Assembly (NCBI RefSeq): GCF_016908495.1
Contig: NZ_JAFBDZ010000004.1
Coordinates: 434,001-498,000, forward strand
Source: Rossellomorea pakistanensis
GTDB taxonomy: Bacteria; Bacillota; Bacilli; Bacillales; Bacillaceae_B
Direction of reading: 5' to 3'
Length of the DNA: 64,000 nucleotides
The translations under genes and the position numbers were made by a program. The notes under the pieces are model-generated. The model saw only the letters and a program-made list of their open reading frames with translations. It ran no database searches and was not told the DNA's origin. Shown one piece after another: positions 50,675 to 59,846 of the stretch; the first letter of the stretch is position 1, and each line of letters begins with the position of its first letter.

Positions 50675-51007
50675 TTATATGTTTTTTGCTTTAAAAATCT
50701 CTACTAGTTCTTTCACAAGCTCTTTCATTGTTAACGTAGACATCAAGTGATCCTCAGAATGAATGAGAAGCAATGCGAAGTCCGTTTTTTCACCACTGGA
50801 TTCTTTCTGTACCATCTGAAAATGGATATCGTGAGCAATACTTAAGTCTTGTTCTGCTTGAGAAAGTAAATGATCGGACTCATCTACATTTCCTTCACGA
50901 TACTCGCGTAAGGACTGAATAATTTTGCTACGAGCATTTCCGCTATGAAGAATTAATTGAAAACTTACTTGTTCAGCGGATAAATTTTCGATTTTTACTT
51001 TTTCCAT
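50675..51007 (-). CDS. gmuA: PTS lactose/cellobiose-type IIA component
   Basis: A 110-residue helical bundle of the IIA Lac family. The phosphorylated His is in LLLIHSEDHLMSTLT. It forms trimers and passes phosphate from HPr to IIB. It overlaps the gmuB stop by one base (TAATG), indicating coupled translation. Confidence 0.94.
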   Translation of the reverse strand: MEKVKIENLSAEQVSFQLILHSGNARSKIIQSLREYREGNVDESDHLLSQAEQDLSIAHDIHFQMVQKESSGEKTDFALLLIHSEDHLMSTLTMKELVKELVEIFKAKNI

Positions 51008-51318
51008 TATTTATCACCTATCAGACTTAGAGCTTGTTCATACGCTTTCTTCCCATCAGCCATTCCATAAGCCATCATGTCAATAACATCTACTTTGATA
51101 TGATATTTATCTGCTTCTTTCTGTAATTCGCCTTTTAAGAAGCTCATTTGAGGTCCGATCAACACAACATCTGCATTTTCCATTTCTAGTTTTGCTTTAT
51201 CTTGTCCAACTGCCCAAATTTTCACCTCGTCTCCTATCGACTTTGCATGCTCTTCCATTTTAGTAACTAAAAGACTAGTAGACATTCCAGAACTACAAGC
51301 TAATAAAATTCTATTCAT
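51007..51318 (-). CDS. gmuB: PTS lactose/cellobiose-type IIB component
   Basis: A 103-residue IIB protein with the phosphorylated Cys in RILLACSSGMSTSLLV near residue 9. It is the first gene of the operon; the 5' region carries a cre-like site and a palindrome. Ribosome site AAAAGGAGATTG precedes the ATG. Confidence 0.94.
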   Translation of the reverse strand: MNRILLACSSGMSTSLLVTKMEEHAKSIGDEVKIWAVGQDKAKLEMENADVVLIGPQMSFLKGELQKEADKYHIKVDVIDMMAYGMADGKKAYEQALSLIGDK

Positions 51319-51349
51319 ATGTAATCAATCTCCTTTTTATAAAATTATA

Positions 51350-51363
51350 GGTAAGCGCTTCCT
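51350..51363. promoter_or_regulatory. cre-like CcpA site upstream of gmuB
   Basis: GGTAAGCGCTTCCT resembles the CcpA consensus TGTAAGCGCTTACA with three changes. It lies 32 bases before the gmuB start, a position suited to repression by glucose. Confidence 0.6.
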
Positions 51364-51371
51364 GAAAACGT

Positions 51372-51390
51372 TTTATAATTAAATTATAAA
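51372..51390. promoter_or_regulatory. perfect palindrome, candidate GmuR operator
   Basis: TTTATAATTAAATTATAAA, 19-bp symmetric sequence 54 bases upstream of gmuB and next to the cre-like site. AT-rich palindromes of this kind are usual for GntR/HutC regulators. Confidence 0.5.
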
Positions 51391-51531
51391 CATTTAATTT
51401 TAAATGTCTATACTTTTAATAATAAAAATATATATAATATTAAAAATATCTATATTTTCATTCGATACCTACTAAATTTTCCACTTTATATTTCCTTCCA
51501 ATAATTATTTACAGTTACGTTCACTATAAAC

Positions 51532-51551
51532 ATCACCTTACGTAAGGTGAT
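51532..51551. promoter_or_regulatory. perfect 20-bp palindrome
   Basis: ATCACCTTACGTAAGGTGAT, symmetric without a loop, 214 bases upstream of gmuB. A protein-binding site is more likely than a hairpin. The regulator is unknown. Confidence 0.6.
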
Positions 51552-51612
51552 TTAAGAGTTTATTTGTCATCCATTTCTAAATAAGGTTGAAAATTTATAT
51601 AATATGAATATC

Positions 51613-51643
51613 AAAAAGGCAACCTCCCCAAAAGGGTTAGCTG
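51613..51643 (-). terminator. terminator of rlmCD
   Basis: AAAGGCA and TGCCTTT outer arms with an inner CCC-GGG pairing, T tail on the minus strand. It overlaps the last codons of the gene. Confidence 0.75.
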
Positions 51644-53058
51644 CCTTTACTTTCTTTTATAACCAATTTAGTAACTACTTCTACATGCGCCGTCTGCGGA
51701 AACATATCCACAGGCTGCAAATACTTCACATCATAAACGCCTTTCAAATAATCAATATCCTTAGCCAAAGTAGACGGATTACATGACACATACACAACCC
51801 GCTTCGGCTTCACTTTCTTAATTGTATCAAGCAATGCTTGATCTAAACCAGTACGTGGAGGATCTACAACCATTACTTCTGGATTCCAGCCTTCCTTCTG
51901 CCATTTTGGCATCAGCTTTTCGGCTGCACCGACAAAGTACTCGGCATGATCCACTCCAAATTTCTTGGCGTTCTTTTTGGCATCGTCAATTCCTTCTTTG
52001 ATGATGTCCATGCCTCGGATTTCAGCAGCACCGTCTGCTAACCACAATCCAATAGTACCGACACCACAGTAGGCGTCAACTAATTTTTCGGTACCCGTTA
52101 AGCCTGCCGCTTTTTTCGCTTCATTGTAAAGCTTTACCGTTTGAATCGGATTCAACTGGAAAAACGCGCGTGCTGATAATTCATAGGAGAAATCCTCGAG
52201 TCTTTCTTCAATCGATTCTTTGCCAGATAAGTGGATTGTTTCCTCTCCAAATATAAGCGATGTTTTCTTTGGGTTGATGTTTTGTGCAATGGAAACCACT
52301 TGTGGCAGACGTTTCTTGATTTCTTCTATCAGTAAGCTTTTTCTTGGGATGTCTTTTTTGGTTGTCACGAGTACGACTTGGACTTCCCCTGTTTCAAAGC
52401 CAACACGGGTCACGATGTTTTTGATGAGTCCCTTGTTGGTTTTTTTATCAAATGTTGGGATGTTGAAGTCATTTAGGATTCGTTTGACTTCGGTTGTGAC
52501 TTTATTGGTTTCTGGGTGCTGTACCATGCATTCGTCAATGTCGATGATTTTATGGCTATTTAGGCCAAATAGACCAGCAATTGTTCTTCCATCTTTCTCA
52601 CCGACTTGGAATTGACTTTTGTTTCGGTAGTTTTCAGGGTGTTCCATTCCAATTGTCGGGGGGATATCGAGCTTGTTGATGTCAAGCTTTGTATAACGTT
52701 CAAGTGCTTGGATAAGAATGTCTCGTTTCGCTTCAAGCTGGCCCTCATATGTCATATGCTGAAGCTGGCAGCCGCCACAGAGTTCATAGACTGAGCATGG
52801 CGCTTTTATGCGCTCCGCTGATTTTTTGCGGATTTTTTTGATTTTAGCTTCTGCGAATTTAGGATGCACCTTTGTGGCTTCCACGACAACCTCTTCTCCT
52901 GGAAGAGCTCCTGGTACGAAGACGACAGTCTTTTTAAAATAGCCGACACCTTCCCCATTGATTCCAATTCGTTTGATGGTTAACGGGAATTGCTGTTTTA
53001 GTGCAATATGGGCATTTCTTTGCTTTGTTGATCTATGTTGATAGGCTTGTTTTTTCAT
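51637..53058 (-). CDS. rlmCD: 23S rRNA (uracil-C5)-methyltransferase
   Basis: A 473-residue TrmA/RumA-family enzyme. Residues 15-75 form a TRAM domain ([19 protein letters not shown]). A 4Fe-4S cysteine set is present ([14 protein letters not shown] plus a downstream Cys). The SAM motif is [16 protein letters not shown] near residue 325, PPRTGLD follows, and the catalytic Cys is in [13 protein letters not shown] near 420. The Bacillus enzyme methylates U747 and U1939 of 23S rRNA. It lies 14 bases after alkA in the same direction. Confidence 0.95.
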   Translation of the reverse strand: MKKQAYQHRSTKQRNAHIALKQQFPLTIKRIGINGEGVGYFKKTVVFVPGALPGEEVVVEATKVHPKFAEAKIKKIRKKSAERIKAPCSVYELCGGCQLQHMTYEGQLEAKRDILIQALERYTKLDINKLDIPPTIGMEHPENYRNKSQFQVGEKDGRTIAGLFGLNSHKIIDIDECMVQHPETNKVTTEVKRILNDFNIPTFDKKTNKGLIKNIVTRVGFETGEVQVVLVTTKKDIPRKSLLIEEIKKRLPQVVSIAQNINPKKTSLIFGEETIHLSGKESIEERLEDFSYELSARAFFQLNPIQTVKLYNEAKKAAGLTGTEKLVDAYCGVGTIGLWLADGAAEIRGMDIIKEGIDDAKKNAKKFGVDHAEYFVGAAEKLMPKWQKEGWNPEVMVVDPPRTGLDQALLDTIKKVKPKRVVYVSCNPSTLAKDIDYLKGVYDVKYLQPVDMFPQTAHVEVVTKLVIKESKGS

Positions 53059-53072
53059 TCCGTCACTTCCTG

Positions 53073-53936
53073 TTATTCAATACTTCTCCATAAATATAAG
53101 GAGGCATAGCTTAAGTAAGGGTGCCATGAAAAGCTCCATTTTTCAAGCTCCTCGATTGTTGGTTTGCGATCCATTCCGTATATTTTCTTTACAGCGTTTT
53201 GAATGCCGATGTCTGCTTTTGGAAAAAGATTCGGTCGACCGAGGGCAAATAATAAAAAATTTTCTGCAGTCCAAGGTCCGATTCCTCTAATCTTGACAAG
53301 TTCTTTAATAATCTCTTCATCCGATTTTTTCGATAATTCTTCGAGATTCAATTCTCCTGATGCTACTTTTTCCGAAAACCCAATCACATATTCCGCTTTT
53401 CTCTGACTAAACTGGAGCTCCCTTAGTTCCTCAACTGGAATTTCCGCCGCTTCCTCTGGTCTCGGGTAAAACCAGACTCCCTCTTTATATCGACCATATT
53501 TCTCAACAAAACGCTTTGTAAGGGTATGGGCAAAGGAAAGATTGAGCTGCTGATGAATGATGCTCTTGATGATGGAAGCGTATGGATTGAATTCAAGTAC
53601 AAGCGGTGTTCCTAGATGCTTCTCGAAAATCGGTTTAAGATCTGTCTTAAGAAAATGGACTTGAATATCTGAAAGCGCGGTATCCCACTTGAAGATATGA
53701 TGGATATGCTTGCTTTGTGCTTCTCGATTACTGTTTTCACTAAAAAAGATTTTGAACTTCGGATAGTCTGTATCCCCTAATGCTTGTACCGTAATGACTT
53801 CATCCTGTTCTCCATAGTAAGGAATCTTAACCCATCTTTCCCCTTGATTGACACAATTTAATGGATCTAATGAAAGCCGTTCTAATACACGGTCAAAATT
53901 ATATGGAGGATTCACCTCAAACATCATTTCGTTCAT
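53073..53936 (-). CDS. alkA: DNA-3-methyladenine glycosylase (AlkA type)
   Basis: A 287-residue helix-hairpin-helix glycosylase. The HhH motif is [18 protein letters not shown] near residue 215, and the catalytic Asp is in [17 protein letters not shown]. The N-terminal 100 residues form the AlkA-type beta domain. It removes alkylated purines from DNA. The short gap to rlmCD suggests shared transcription. Confidence 0.93.
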   Translation of the reverse strand: MNEMMFEVNPPYNFDRVLERLSLDPLNCVNQGERWVKIPYYGEQDEVITVQALGDTDYPKFKIFFSENSNREAQSKHIHHIFKWDTALSDIQVHFLKTDLKPIFEKHLGTPLVLEFNPYASIIKSIIHQQLNLSFAHTLTKRFVEKYGRYKEGVWFYPRPEEAAEIPVEELRELQFSQRKAEYVIGFSEKVASGELNLEELSKKSDEEIIKELVKIRGIGPWTAENFLLFALGRPNLFPKADIGIQNAVKKIYGMDRKPTIEELEKWSFSWHPYLSYASLYLWRSIE

Positions 53937-54213
53937 TATACTCTCTCCCCGTTCGTTGTTTCATTTCTTATTTTATAGTAGTTTGTTCATTAAAACAAAA
54001 CGGTTTATTCCATTTATGGTTGTGGAGTTTTTTATAAAAAATGTTGCCTACTCATCCGTATCAAACACTTTACATTTTTACGTAGTATCAGAAGGTTTTC
54101 AAAACACTAATAGCGAATAGTAGTTGTTGATGAATGTTCATCGAATCGACATATTAAGCTGTAAAATGAGTATTGTTCCCGCATAAAATACATTAAAAAT
54201 GGAGGTGGACTCT

Positions 54214-55032
54214 ATGAAACAGGTTCCTTCTTCTACAAAGGTTGGATTTCTTAAAAGGTTCGTTTCTGGAATGGCTCGTTCGAAGGTTTCTAGTTTACTA
54301 TTGGAAAAGTTCCCATGGGTATATGATCGTTTTCACATTAAAATGAGCAAAGAATGGAGCAGCGAGCTTCCATGGGCACCAGTGAAGAAACCAATAGCGG
54401 CAAGTCGTGTGGCTCTTATCACTACTGGCGGAATTATTCTAAAAAGCCAGCCCCCTTTCGACCTAAATGATTCCAATGGAGATTGCAGCTATCGAATCAT
54501 CCCTGAAGATGCTCCATTAGATGAAACGGTGATCAGCCATTTATACTATGACCACAGTGATGTTAAAGTCGATCTGGAAGTGATGTTTCCGTTGAACACG
54601 CTTCATCGACTCCAACATGATGGCAAAATTGGCAGTGTAGCCCCTCGCCATTTCAGTTTTCAAGGAGGGATTACCGATCCTGAACCACTCGTCAAGGAGA
54701 CGGCCCCAGAAGTAGCACGCCATCTGAAAAATGATCAAGTAGACTTAGCAATCCTTACTCCCGCATGAGGACACTGCCATCGGTCCGTGGGACTGATCGC
54801 ACGTGAGATAGAGAAAAATGGAATCTCTACAATGACGGTTACACTTCTGCCAGAAACGACGAATGCACTCGGTGTACCTCGATCGATTTATTTTCCCAAC
54901 AAACTCGGGAATCCAATCGGGCGTCCCAACCAAAAGGATGAGCAATATGCGGCACTCATTCAGTGTTTAAAGGCACTTGAGGAAGTAAATGTTGGGGAAA
55001 TGGTGACTGGTACTACACGAAACGCGCAATAA
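54214..55032 (+). CDS. probable selenoprotein, glycine/sarcosine/betaine reductase B-like
   Basis: A 272-residue frame with an internal TGA at codon 185 (54766-54768). The sequence continues in frame across it as TPA-U-GHCHRSVGLIAREIE, giving a redox UGHC motif. Family homologues in Bacillus carry Cys or Sec at the matching place, and the flanks on both sides are conserved in style (CRIIPEDAPL, FSFQGGITDP before; LLPETTNALGVPRS after). An 8-bp stem with GTG loop (54779-54797) starts 10 bases after the TGA, as in bacterial SECIS elements. The ATG follows GGAGGTGG. If true, selenocysteine is inserted; otherwise it is a truncated 184-residue protein. The reaction is unknown. Confidence 0.8.
54779..54797 (+). 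promoter_or_regulatory. candidate bacterial SECIS hairpin
   Basis: ATCGGTCC, loop GTG, GGACTGAT: eight base pairs including one G-T. The loop begins 18 bases after the UGA and starts with GU, both as expected for SelB-binding SECIS elements in bacteria. Confidence 0.65.
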
Positions 55033-55054
55033 TGACATTCGGACTCAACTAAAA

Positions 55055-55078
55055 TAGGGCGTCTGAAAAGGCGCCCTA
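55055..55078. terminator. bidirectional terminator
   Basis: TAGGGCG and CGCCCTA arms with a 10-base loop, T-rich on both sides, between the converging selenoprotein and phosphoesterase genes. Confidence 0.75.
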
Positions 55079-55104
55079 AATTTATTTTCTTATTATTAAT
55101 AGCC

Positions 55105-56826
55105 CTAACTACCAACTTTAAAAGTCGTTGAGGCAACAGCATCATACCCACTACCATAAAAGTAAACCAGTTTATAAGCTGCTCCCGCTTTATATCGGTC
55201 TGGATAAATGTTATTCTTGGGATCATAAGTAAATTGACAGGTTCCATCTGTTACCTTTGTATACATCCACCATATAGAAGCTTGTTCTCCCGGGTTTACA
55301 TTGTCTTCATATATGCCAATCCAATCACTCTTCGGAACTCTAACATTTTCTACCTTAACTTCTACTGCATCCTTTACTCCATTTAATACGGTTTTTGATA
55401 AAGAAATCGTTACTTCTTCCACTTCACCATCAAGTGTTTTTCCTAATGCTTTTAAGGAATTATCACTTATATTTCCATATGCATCTAAGGCATTTACTTC
55501 AACTTCATAGGTCGTATTCGGCTTTAGCCCATCAATTGGCAATGTAAGCGGGTTTGGAACAGGGTCTTTGTAGAACTCTGAGAAAGCAAGAAGTTCCTTG
55601 GCTGTTTCTCCGGTGTCTGCTTTTTTCACGATTACCTTATAGTCATGAACAAGAAGATTATCTTTTGCTTGTGTCAACATAATTGCTAGACTAGAAGCTG
55701 TCGTTTGATCATGAACAATGGAAATCAGCGCATCTCTTGCAAAAAATGGGGCCTTTTTGTCCCTATCGTCTGTGTAGGTAAATTTATTCTTCTTGGCAGG
55801 ATAGCTGATTTCAAATGGTTCATCTGTCCAATCATTGTTATGAATATCACGGCGTTTGATCAAGACTTTATTGTTATGTACCTCTACAATCAGAGCTTGA
55901 TTAAGGAAATCAGCCCCCTCTGGTACTTCTCCTTGAACACGACCGCTATCAAGCCACAAATACGCACCTGTTGACGTTCCGATTGATGTAAAATCCTTTT
56001 GATGAATGATTCTAGGATCATCTAATGGATAGTGTGTATGACCAGAAAATGAAATCACTTGAGGATATTCTTTTAGAGTATCGTAAAATAAATCCCTATT
56101 TTTAGAGAATCCCCATTCACTTCCATAGATTGTCCCTGTTATCGGCTGGTGATGGAAAACGAATATAGGCTTTTTCGTATCATCGTCTGCTGCTTGCTTC
56201 AGTTGTTCACCTAACCATTTAATTTGCTTCACTGAAAATGTTCCTTCTGTTAATCCATCTTCAGTTCCAAGAATAATAAAATGATAGCCTTTGATTACTT
56301 TATGATAATAGATCGACTCCATCCCTGTTTTATCTAGAAAACGCTTTTGAGCGTCTTCTACTGATAACCCATTCCAATAATCATGATTTCCGATTGCGAA
56401 CATGGAAACCGCTCGTGATTGCTGCTTCGCATTATAAACATACATGAACTTATCATATTCAGCTGTCACTCCATAATCCGTTAAATCCCCTACCACCACA
56501 AAAGCATCCTGCTTGGGTACCACTTGATTCAATTGCTCTAATGTAGTCTCAAGCTTATCCAAAGTTTTATTGTTACCGGAATTAATATGTACATCACTAA
56601 TAACTGGGAAAACTAAATCGGGTTTATGTCCCTTTGATTTCATAACGGAAGAACTCGAAGCTGCATCCGCAGGTAAACTAGAAAGCGAGCTTAAGAATGT
56701 TAATCCTAAAGCAGCTCCAGCAACTTTAGTGGTTCCCTCTAAAAAGTCCCGGCGATTCATTCCTTTTTTATAAAGGTCATTATTTACTGATTTTTCTTCT
56801 GTGTTTTTTCGTTCTTTTTCGCTCAT
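55105..56826 (-). CDS. Tat-exported metallophosphoesterase
   Basis: A 573-residue protein with a twin-arginine signal (NRRDFLEGTTKVAG, then a hydrophobic segment and ADAASSS). The calcineurin-like metal sites are complete: SDVHINS, VVGDLTDYG, GNHDYW, FVFHHQP and SGHTHYP. C-terminal halves contain a fibronectin-type-like domain (residues 400-470) and an Ig-like last domain. It would act outside the cell on phosphate esters; similar Bacillus proteins are annotated as phosphohydrolases. The ATG at 56826 follows GGAGAGGGAG. Confidence 0.88.
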   Translation of the reverse strand: MSEKERKNTEEKSVNNDLYKKGMNRRDFLEGTTKVAGAALGLTFLSSLSSLPADAASSSSVMKSKGHKPDLVFPVISDVHINSGNNKTLDKLETTLEQLNQVVPKQDAFVVVGDLTDYGVTAEYDKFMYVYNAKQQSRAVSMFAIGNHDYWNGLSVEDAQKRFLDKTGMESIYYHKVIKGYHFIILGTEDGLTEGTFSVKQIKWLGEQLKQAADDDTKKPIFVFHHQPITGTIYGSEWGFSKNRDLFYDTLKEYPQVISFSGHTHYPLDDPRIIHQKDFTSIGTSTGAYLWLDSGRVQGEVPEGADFLNQALIVEVHNNKVLIKRRDIHNNDWTDEPFEISYPAKKNKFTYTDDRDKKAPFFARDALISIVHDQTTASSLAIMLTQAKDNLLVHDYKVIVKKADTGETAKELLAFSEFYKDPVPNPLTLPIDGLKPNTTYEVEVNALDAYGNISDNSLKALGKTLDGEVEEVTISLSKTVLNGVKDAVEVKVENVRVPKSDWIGIYEDNVNPGEQASIWWMYTKVTDGTCQFTYDPKNNIYPDRYKAGAAYKLVYFYGSGYDAVASTTFKVGS

Positions 56827-57132
56827 ATTTACTACTCCCTCTCCGATGGTAGTTTTTGATATCACACTGCTTGAGTAAATTTCAGTTTCAACTCACTGTT
56901 TTTACGAATGTCCCTAATCGTCAAGAAACAATCTAATTATCTAAATCAGACAAATCAGCTATTCTAACACAGGCAAAATATTACACAATGAATATTGGGT
57001 ATCTGTAAGTTCTATGTGAACAATTGTTAATTTATTGTTAAATGAGTAAAGCTAGGTACTTTTTAAGGAACCTAAAAAAAGACAAAAAAAGAGAAGCGAA
57101 AATCACTTCTCTCAGTAAAAGGGATAAAAAAC
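56827..57132. other. intergenic stretch, promoter region and terminator
   Basis: About 300 bases between two minus-strand genes. It contains the terminator at 57091-57113. No gene was seen. Confidence 0.45.
57091..57113 (-). terminator. terminator of the GNAT gene
   Basis: GAGAAG and CTTCTC arms with a 9-11 base loop and seven T on the minus strand, 20 bases past the stop. Confidence 0.8.
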
Positions 57133-57579
57133 TCAAGCTAAATCTTTTTTAAAAACAAAGCTTACCTTATCATAATTCATTTTCTTTTCATAAAAACGAT
57201 GAGCATCAACCCGTTGTAAATTGGATGAAAGTGAAACAAGATCATAGCCATTTTCTTTTGACCAATCATGTACATAATTCAGAAGGGCTTCCCCATAGCC
57301 CTTTGAACGCTGGGCTGAATCGGTGACTAAATCACAAACCCAGATTGATCTTCCATTATACAAAGTCACCATTGGCATGAAGCCTGTAACAGCAACCACT
57401 TGATCGTGATGGTAAAGTGCTACTAGTTTATAATCCTCCTTTTGTGTGGCCTCTTTCACGAGCGCTAGAAAGTTAGGTTCATCTAAATGAGTTCTTAATT
57501 GCTTTATCACTGGAAAGGCCACTTTCCATTCCCGCTCATTCTTTAATTCCTTTATCGTCATTGTATGAATTTGATCCAT
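57133..57579 (-). CDS. GNAT-family N-acetyltransferase
   Basis: A 148-residue GNAT protein. Motif A is VCDLVTDSAQRSKGYGEALL and motif B is VDAHRFYEKKMNYD. It would acetylate an unknown amine. It is divergent from a MocR-type regulator, and such regulators often control the neighbouring gene, so the GNAT gene is the likely target. The ATG at 57579 follows GGAGGAG at 6 bases. Confidence 0.88.
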   Translation of the reverse strand: MDQIHTMTIKELKNEREWKVAFPVIKQLRTHLDEPNFLALVKEATQKEDYKLVALYHHDQVVAVTGFMPMVTLYNGRSIWVCDLVTDSAQRSKGYGEALLNYVHDWSKENGYDLVSLSSNLQRVDAHRFYEKKMNYDKVSFVFKKDLA

Positions 57580-57683
57580 CTTATCTCCTCCTTTTATTTT
57601 CATTTAAACATAAACTGGTATAATCAAAAGAATCAGATTTGACAAATTTGTTAGTACCAGAATAGAGGAGGTCGAGGTTAGGA

Positions 57684-59087
57684 TTGTTTGAAATCACACC
57701 TACTTTAGATCATAACAGTAAAAAACCACTCTATATTCAGCTATCTGATTATATAAAAAAAGAAATAACTGCGGGAAGTATTCAATCTAAAGAAAAATTA
57801 CCGTCAAAACGGAAATTATCCCAATACCTTGATGTCAGCGTCAATACCGTCCAAGCTGCCTACGATCAGTTATGTGCTGAAGGATATGTAGAAAGTAAAC
57901 AACGTAAAGGATTATTTGTTACATCGATGAAAGATGATCTTTTTGCCAATCAGACCTATTCACAGGAATGGCAGACTAAAGACAAACAAGTCTATTCAGT
58001 AGCTGACATTGATTTCAATTCGGGAACAGTTGACTTAAAACATTTCCCCTATACTGCTTGGCGAAAATTAACGATGCAGTCGTTATATGAGGATCAAGGA
58101 GAGCTTCTCTATACCGGAGATCCTCAAGGTGAATTTCCTTTACGAAATGAAATAGCAAAATATCTATATGAATCTAGAGGGGTTAGATGCTCTGCTGATC
58201 AAATCGTCATTGGGGCAGGTACACAGGTATTAATGGGGTTACTCTGTTTAATCATTGGGAAGGAATCTACCTACGCCCTCGAAAATCCTGGATTCCATCG
58301 TACAAGGGCCGTTCTAGAACATCAAAGCATCAAAACGATCCCCATTCCCCTCGATGATGATGGGATTGAAATAAAGCCATTAAAGGTGAGTGACGCCAGG
58401 GTTGTTTATGTAACCCCATCCCACCAATTCCCTTATGGAATGGTCATGCCTATTGATCGCCGAATGGAGCTATTAAAATGGGCAGAACAAATAGACGGAT
58501 ATATTATAGAAGATGATTATGACGGTGAATATCGTTATAAAGGAAAACCGATTCCTTCGTTGCAGGGGTTAGATACTAACGGGAGGGTTATCTATTTAGG
58601 GACTTTTTCAAAATCCTTAATCCCTTCAATCCGCATCAGCTATATGGTTTTACCACCATCTCTTATCCAGAAATACCAAGACCGCTTCACCATCTATAAA
58701 CAAACCGTATCCCGCCTACATCAGGATACTCTTTTTCGTTTTATGAACGAAGGGCATTGGCAAAGGCATTTAAATAAAATGAGGACTCTTTATCGAAAAA
58801 AACAAAAATCCTTGATGACTGCTATCCATCACAATTTTAGGGGTCAAGTAAACGTCATCGGTGAGAAATCCGGTCTCCATATTGTCTTAGAAATCAAAAA
58901 AAATTTGTCTGAAGAAGAGTTAATCAAAAGAGCAATAAAGGTTGGCGTAAAAGTGTATCCGATTTCGATCTATTATGAAGGAAAAAAAAAGAGTGATGAC
59001 CCTAAAATCTTGTTGGGCTTTGGTGGGTTATCGGAGAAGGAAATAGAAGAAGGAATTCGGTTGTTGAAAGAGGTTTGGAGGATTTAG
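57684..59087 (+). CDS. MocR-type GntR/aminotransferase regulator
   Basis: A 467-residue fusion of an N-terminal GntR winged helix (residues 10-75: KLPSKRKLSQYLDVSVNTVQAAYDQL) with a fold-type I aminotransferase domain that binds PLP (Lys in GTFSKSLIPSIRISY near residue 310). These proteins sense PLP or an amino-acid adduct and are usually transcription factors, not enzymes. The TTG start is supported by GAGGTTAGG upstream. It is divergent from the GNAT gene and probably regulates it. Confidence 0.9.
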   Translation: MFEITPTLDHNSKKPLYIQLSDYIKKEITAGSIQSKEKLPSKRKLSQYLDVSVNTVQAAYDQLCAEGYVESKQRKGLFVTSMKDDLFANQTYSQEWQTKDKQVYSVADIDFNSGTVDLKHFPYTAWRKLTMQSLYEDQGELLYTGDPQGEFPLRNEIAKYLYESRGVRCSADQIVIGAGTQVLMGLLCLIIGKESTYALENPGFHRTRAVLEHQSIKTIPIPLDDDGIEIKPLKVSDARVVYVTPSHQFPYGMVMPIDRRMELLKWAEQIDGYIIEDDYDGEYRYKGKPIPSLQGLDTNGRVIYLGTFSKSLIPSIRISYMVLPPSLIQKYQDRFTIYKQTVSRLHQDTLFRFMNEGHWQRHLNKMRTLYRKKQKSLMTAIHHNFRGQVNVIGEKSGLHIVLEIKKNLSEEELIKRAIKVGVKVYPISIYYEGKKKSDDPKILLGFGGLSEKEIEEGIRLLKEVWRI

Positions 59088-59111
59088 TTAAGTCACAAAA
59101 TGAGCATGTAA

Positions 59112-59142
59112 TAACGCTGGGATTTCTTCCATCCCAGCGTTA
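59112..59142. terminator. terminator between converging genes
   Basis: TAACGCTGGGAT, a 7-base loop and ATCCCAGCGTTA (perfect 12-bp arms). It serves the MocR gene and the membrane protein gene on the other strand. Confidence 0.8.
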
Positions 59143-59463
59143 GGCGCTCATTTTCTTATTATTGATTGTTAAAAAAATAAAATAGCTTACAACTAAAATC
59201 ATTAAATATAGTAATTCAGGATATGGAAGGGAAATAGCAGCAAGACGCTCATCCCCTAGTTTAAAGAAATCATGTAGAAAGTTTACAACTAAGAATATGA
59301 GTAAAGTAGTCCAGCTTTGTGCTACTGACTTTTGCTTAATCGTTCGTTTTCGCTCATCATCATTTGGGCCCCCGAAAAAATTCTTATTCCCCGTAAACCA
59401 ACTAACTATGATGACCAAAAAGATTGGAAGTACAAAAGAAAGTACTAGTAGTTTCAAGTTCAT
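59140..59463 (-). CDS. membrane protein paired with a XRE regulator
   Basis: A 107-residue membrane protein with three helices and a charged loop (GPNDDERKRTIKQKS). It follows an HTH-XRE gene by 13 bases. The same pairing of a small Cro/CI-type repressor and a small multi-helix membrane protein is common in Firmicutes; the function is unknown. No known domain recognised. Confidence 0.65.
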   Translation of the reverse strand: MNLKLLVLSFVLPIFLVIIVSWFTGNKNFFGGPNDDERKRTIKQKSVAQSWTTLLIFLVVNFLHDFFKLGDERLAAISLPYPELLYLMILVVSYFIFLTINNKKMSA

Positions 59464-59476
59464 TCCCCCTCACTTT

Positions 59477-59665
59477 CTATGGTATAAACAATTGATCGAC
59501 ACTGATTCCTAGATGTTTTGCCAAATCAAATGCCAATTGTAAACTCGGATCGTATTTGTTGTTTTCGATTGCATTTATCGTCTGTCTACTAACATTACAT
59601 AATTCTGCTAATTTTCCTTGTGAGAGACTAATAGATTCGCGATATTCTTTTATTCGATTCTCCAT
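59477..59665 (-). CDS. XRE-family transcriptional regulator
   Basis: A 62-residue single-domain repressor. The helix-turn-helix reads QGKLAELCNVSRQTINAIENNKYDPSL, then LGISVDQLFIP. It is almost only the DNA-binding domain. It should regulate its own two-gene operon. Confidence 0.9.
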   Translation of the reverse strand: MENRIKEYRESISLSQGKLAELCNVSRQTINAIENNKYDPSLQLAFDLAKHLGISVDQLFIP

Positions 59666-59846
59666 ATTTTCTTAGCACCACCGTAGGGTATGTGTAAAAA
59701 ACTCTTTACACATATATGTTAAAATATTACAAGTTTCATGTCAAACAAATTTTACATACCATTTTTTATCTCCTAATGTATGGTAAACTAGTTTTTGGTT
59801 TTTATTTTCCAATACAAGTAGAGTTATAGAAATTAGGAGAAGCAAG

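Noticed and set aside
54766..54768. TGA taken as a simple nonsense mutation splitting a gene
   Set aside because: Possible, but the Sec-like UxxC context, family precedent and hairpin just downstream favour selenocysteine. Kept as the alternative.
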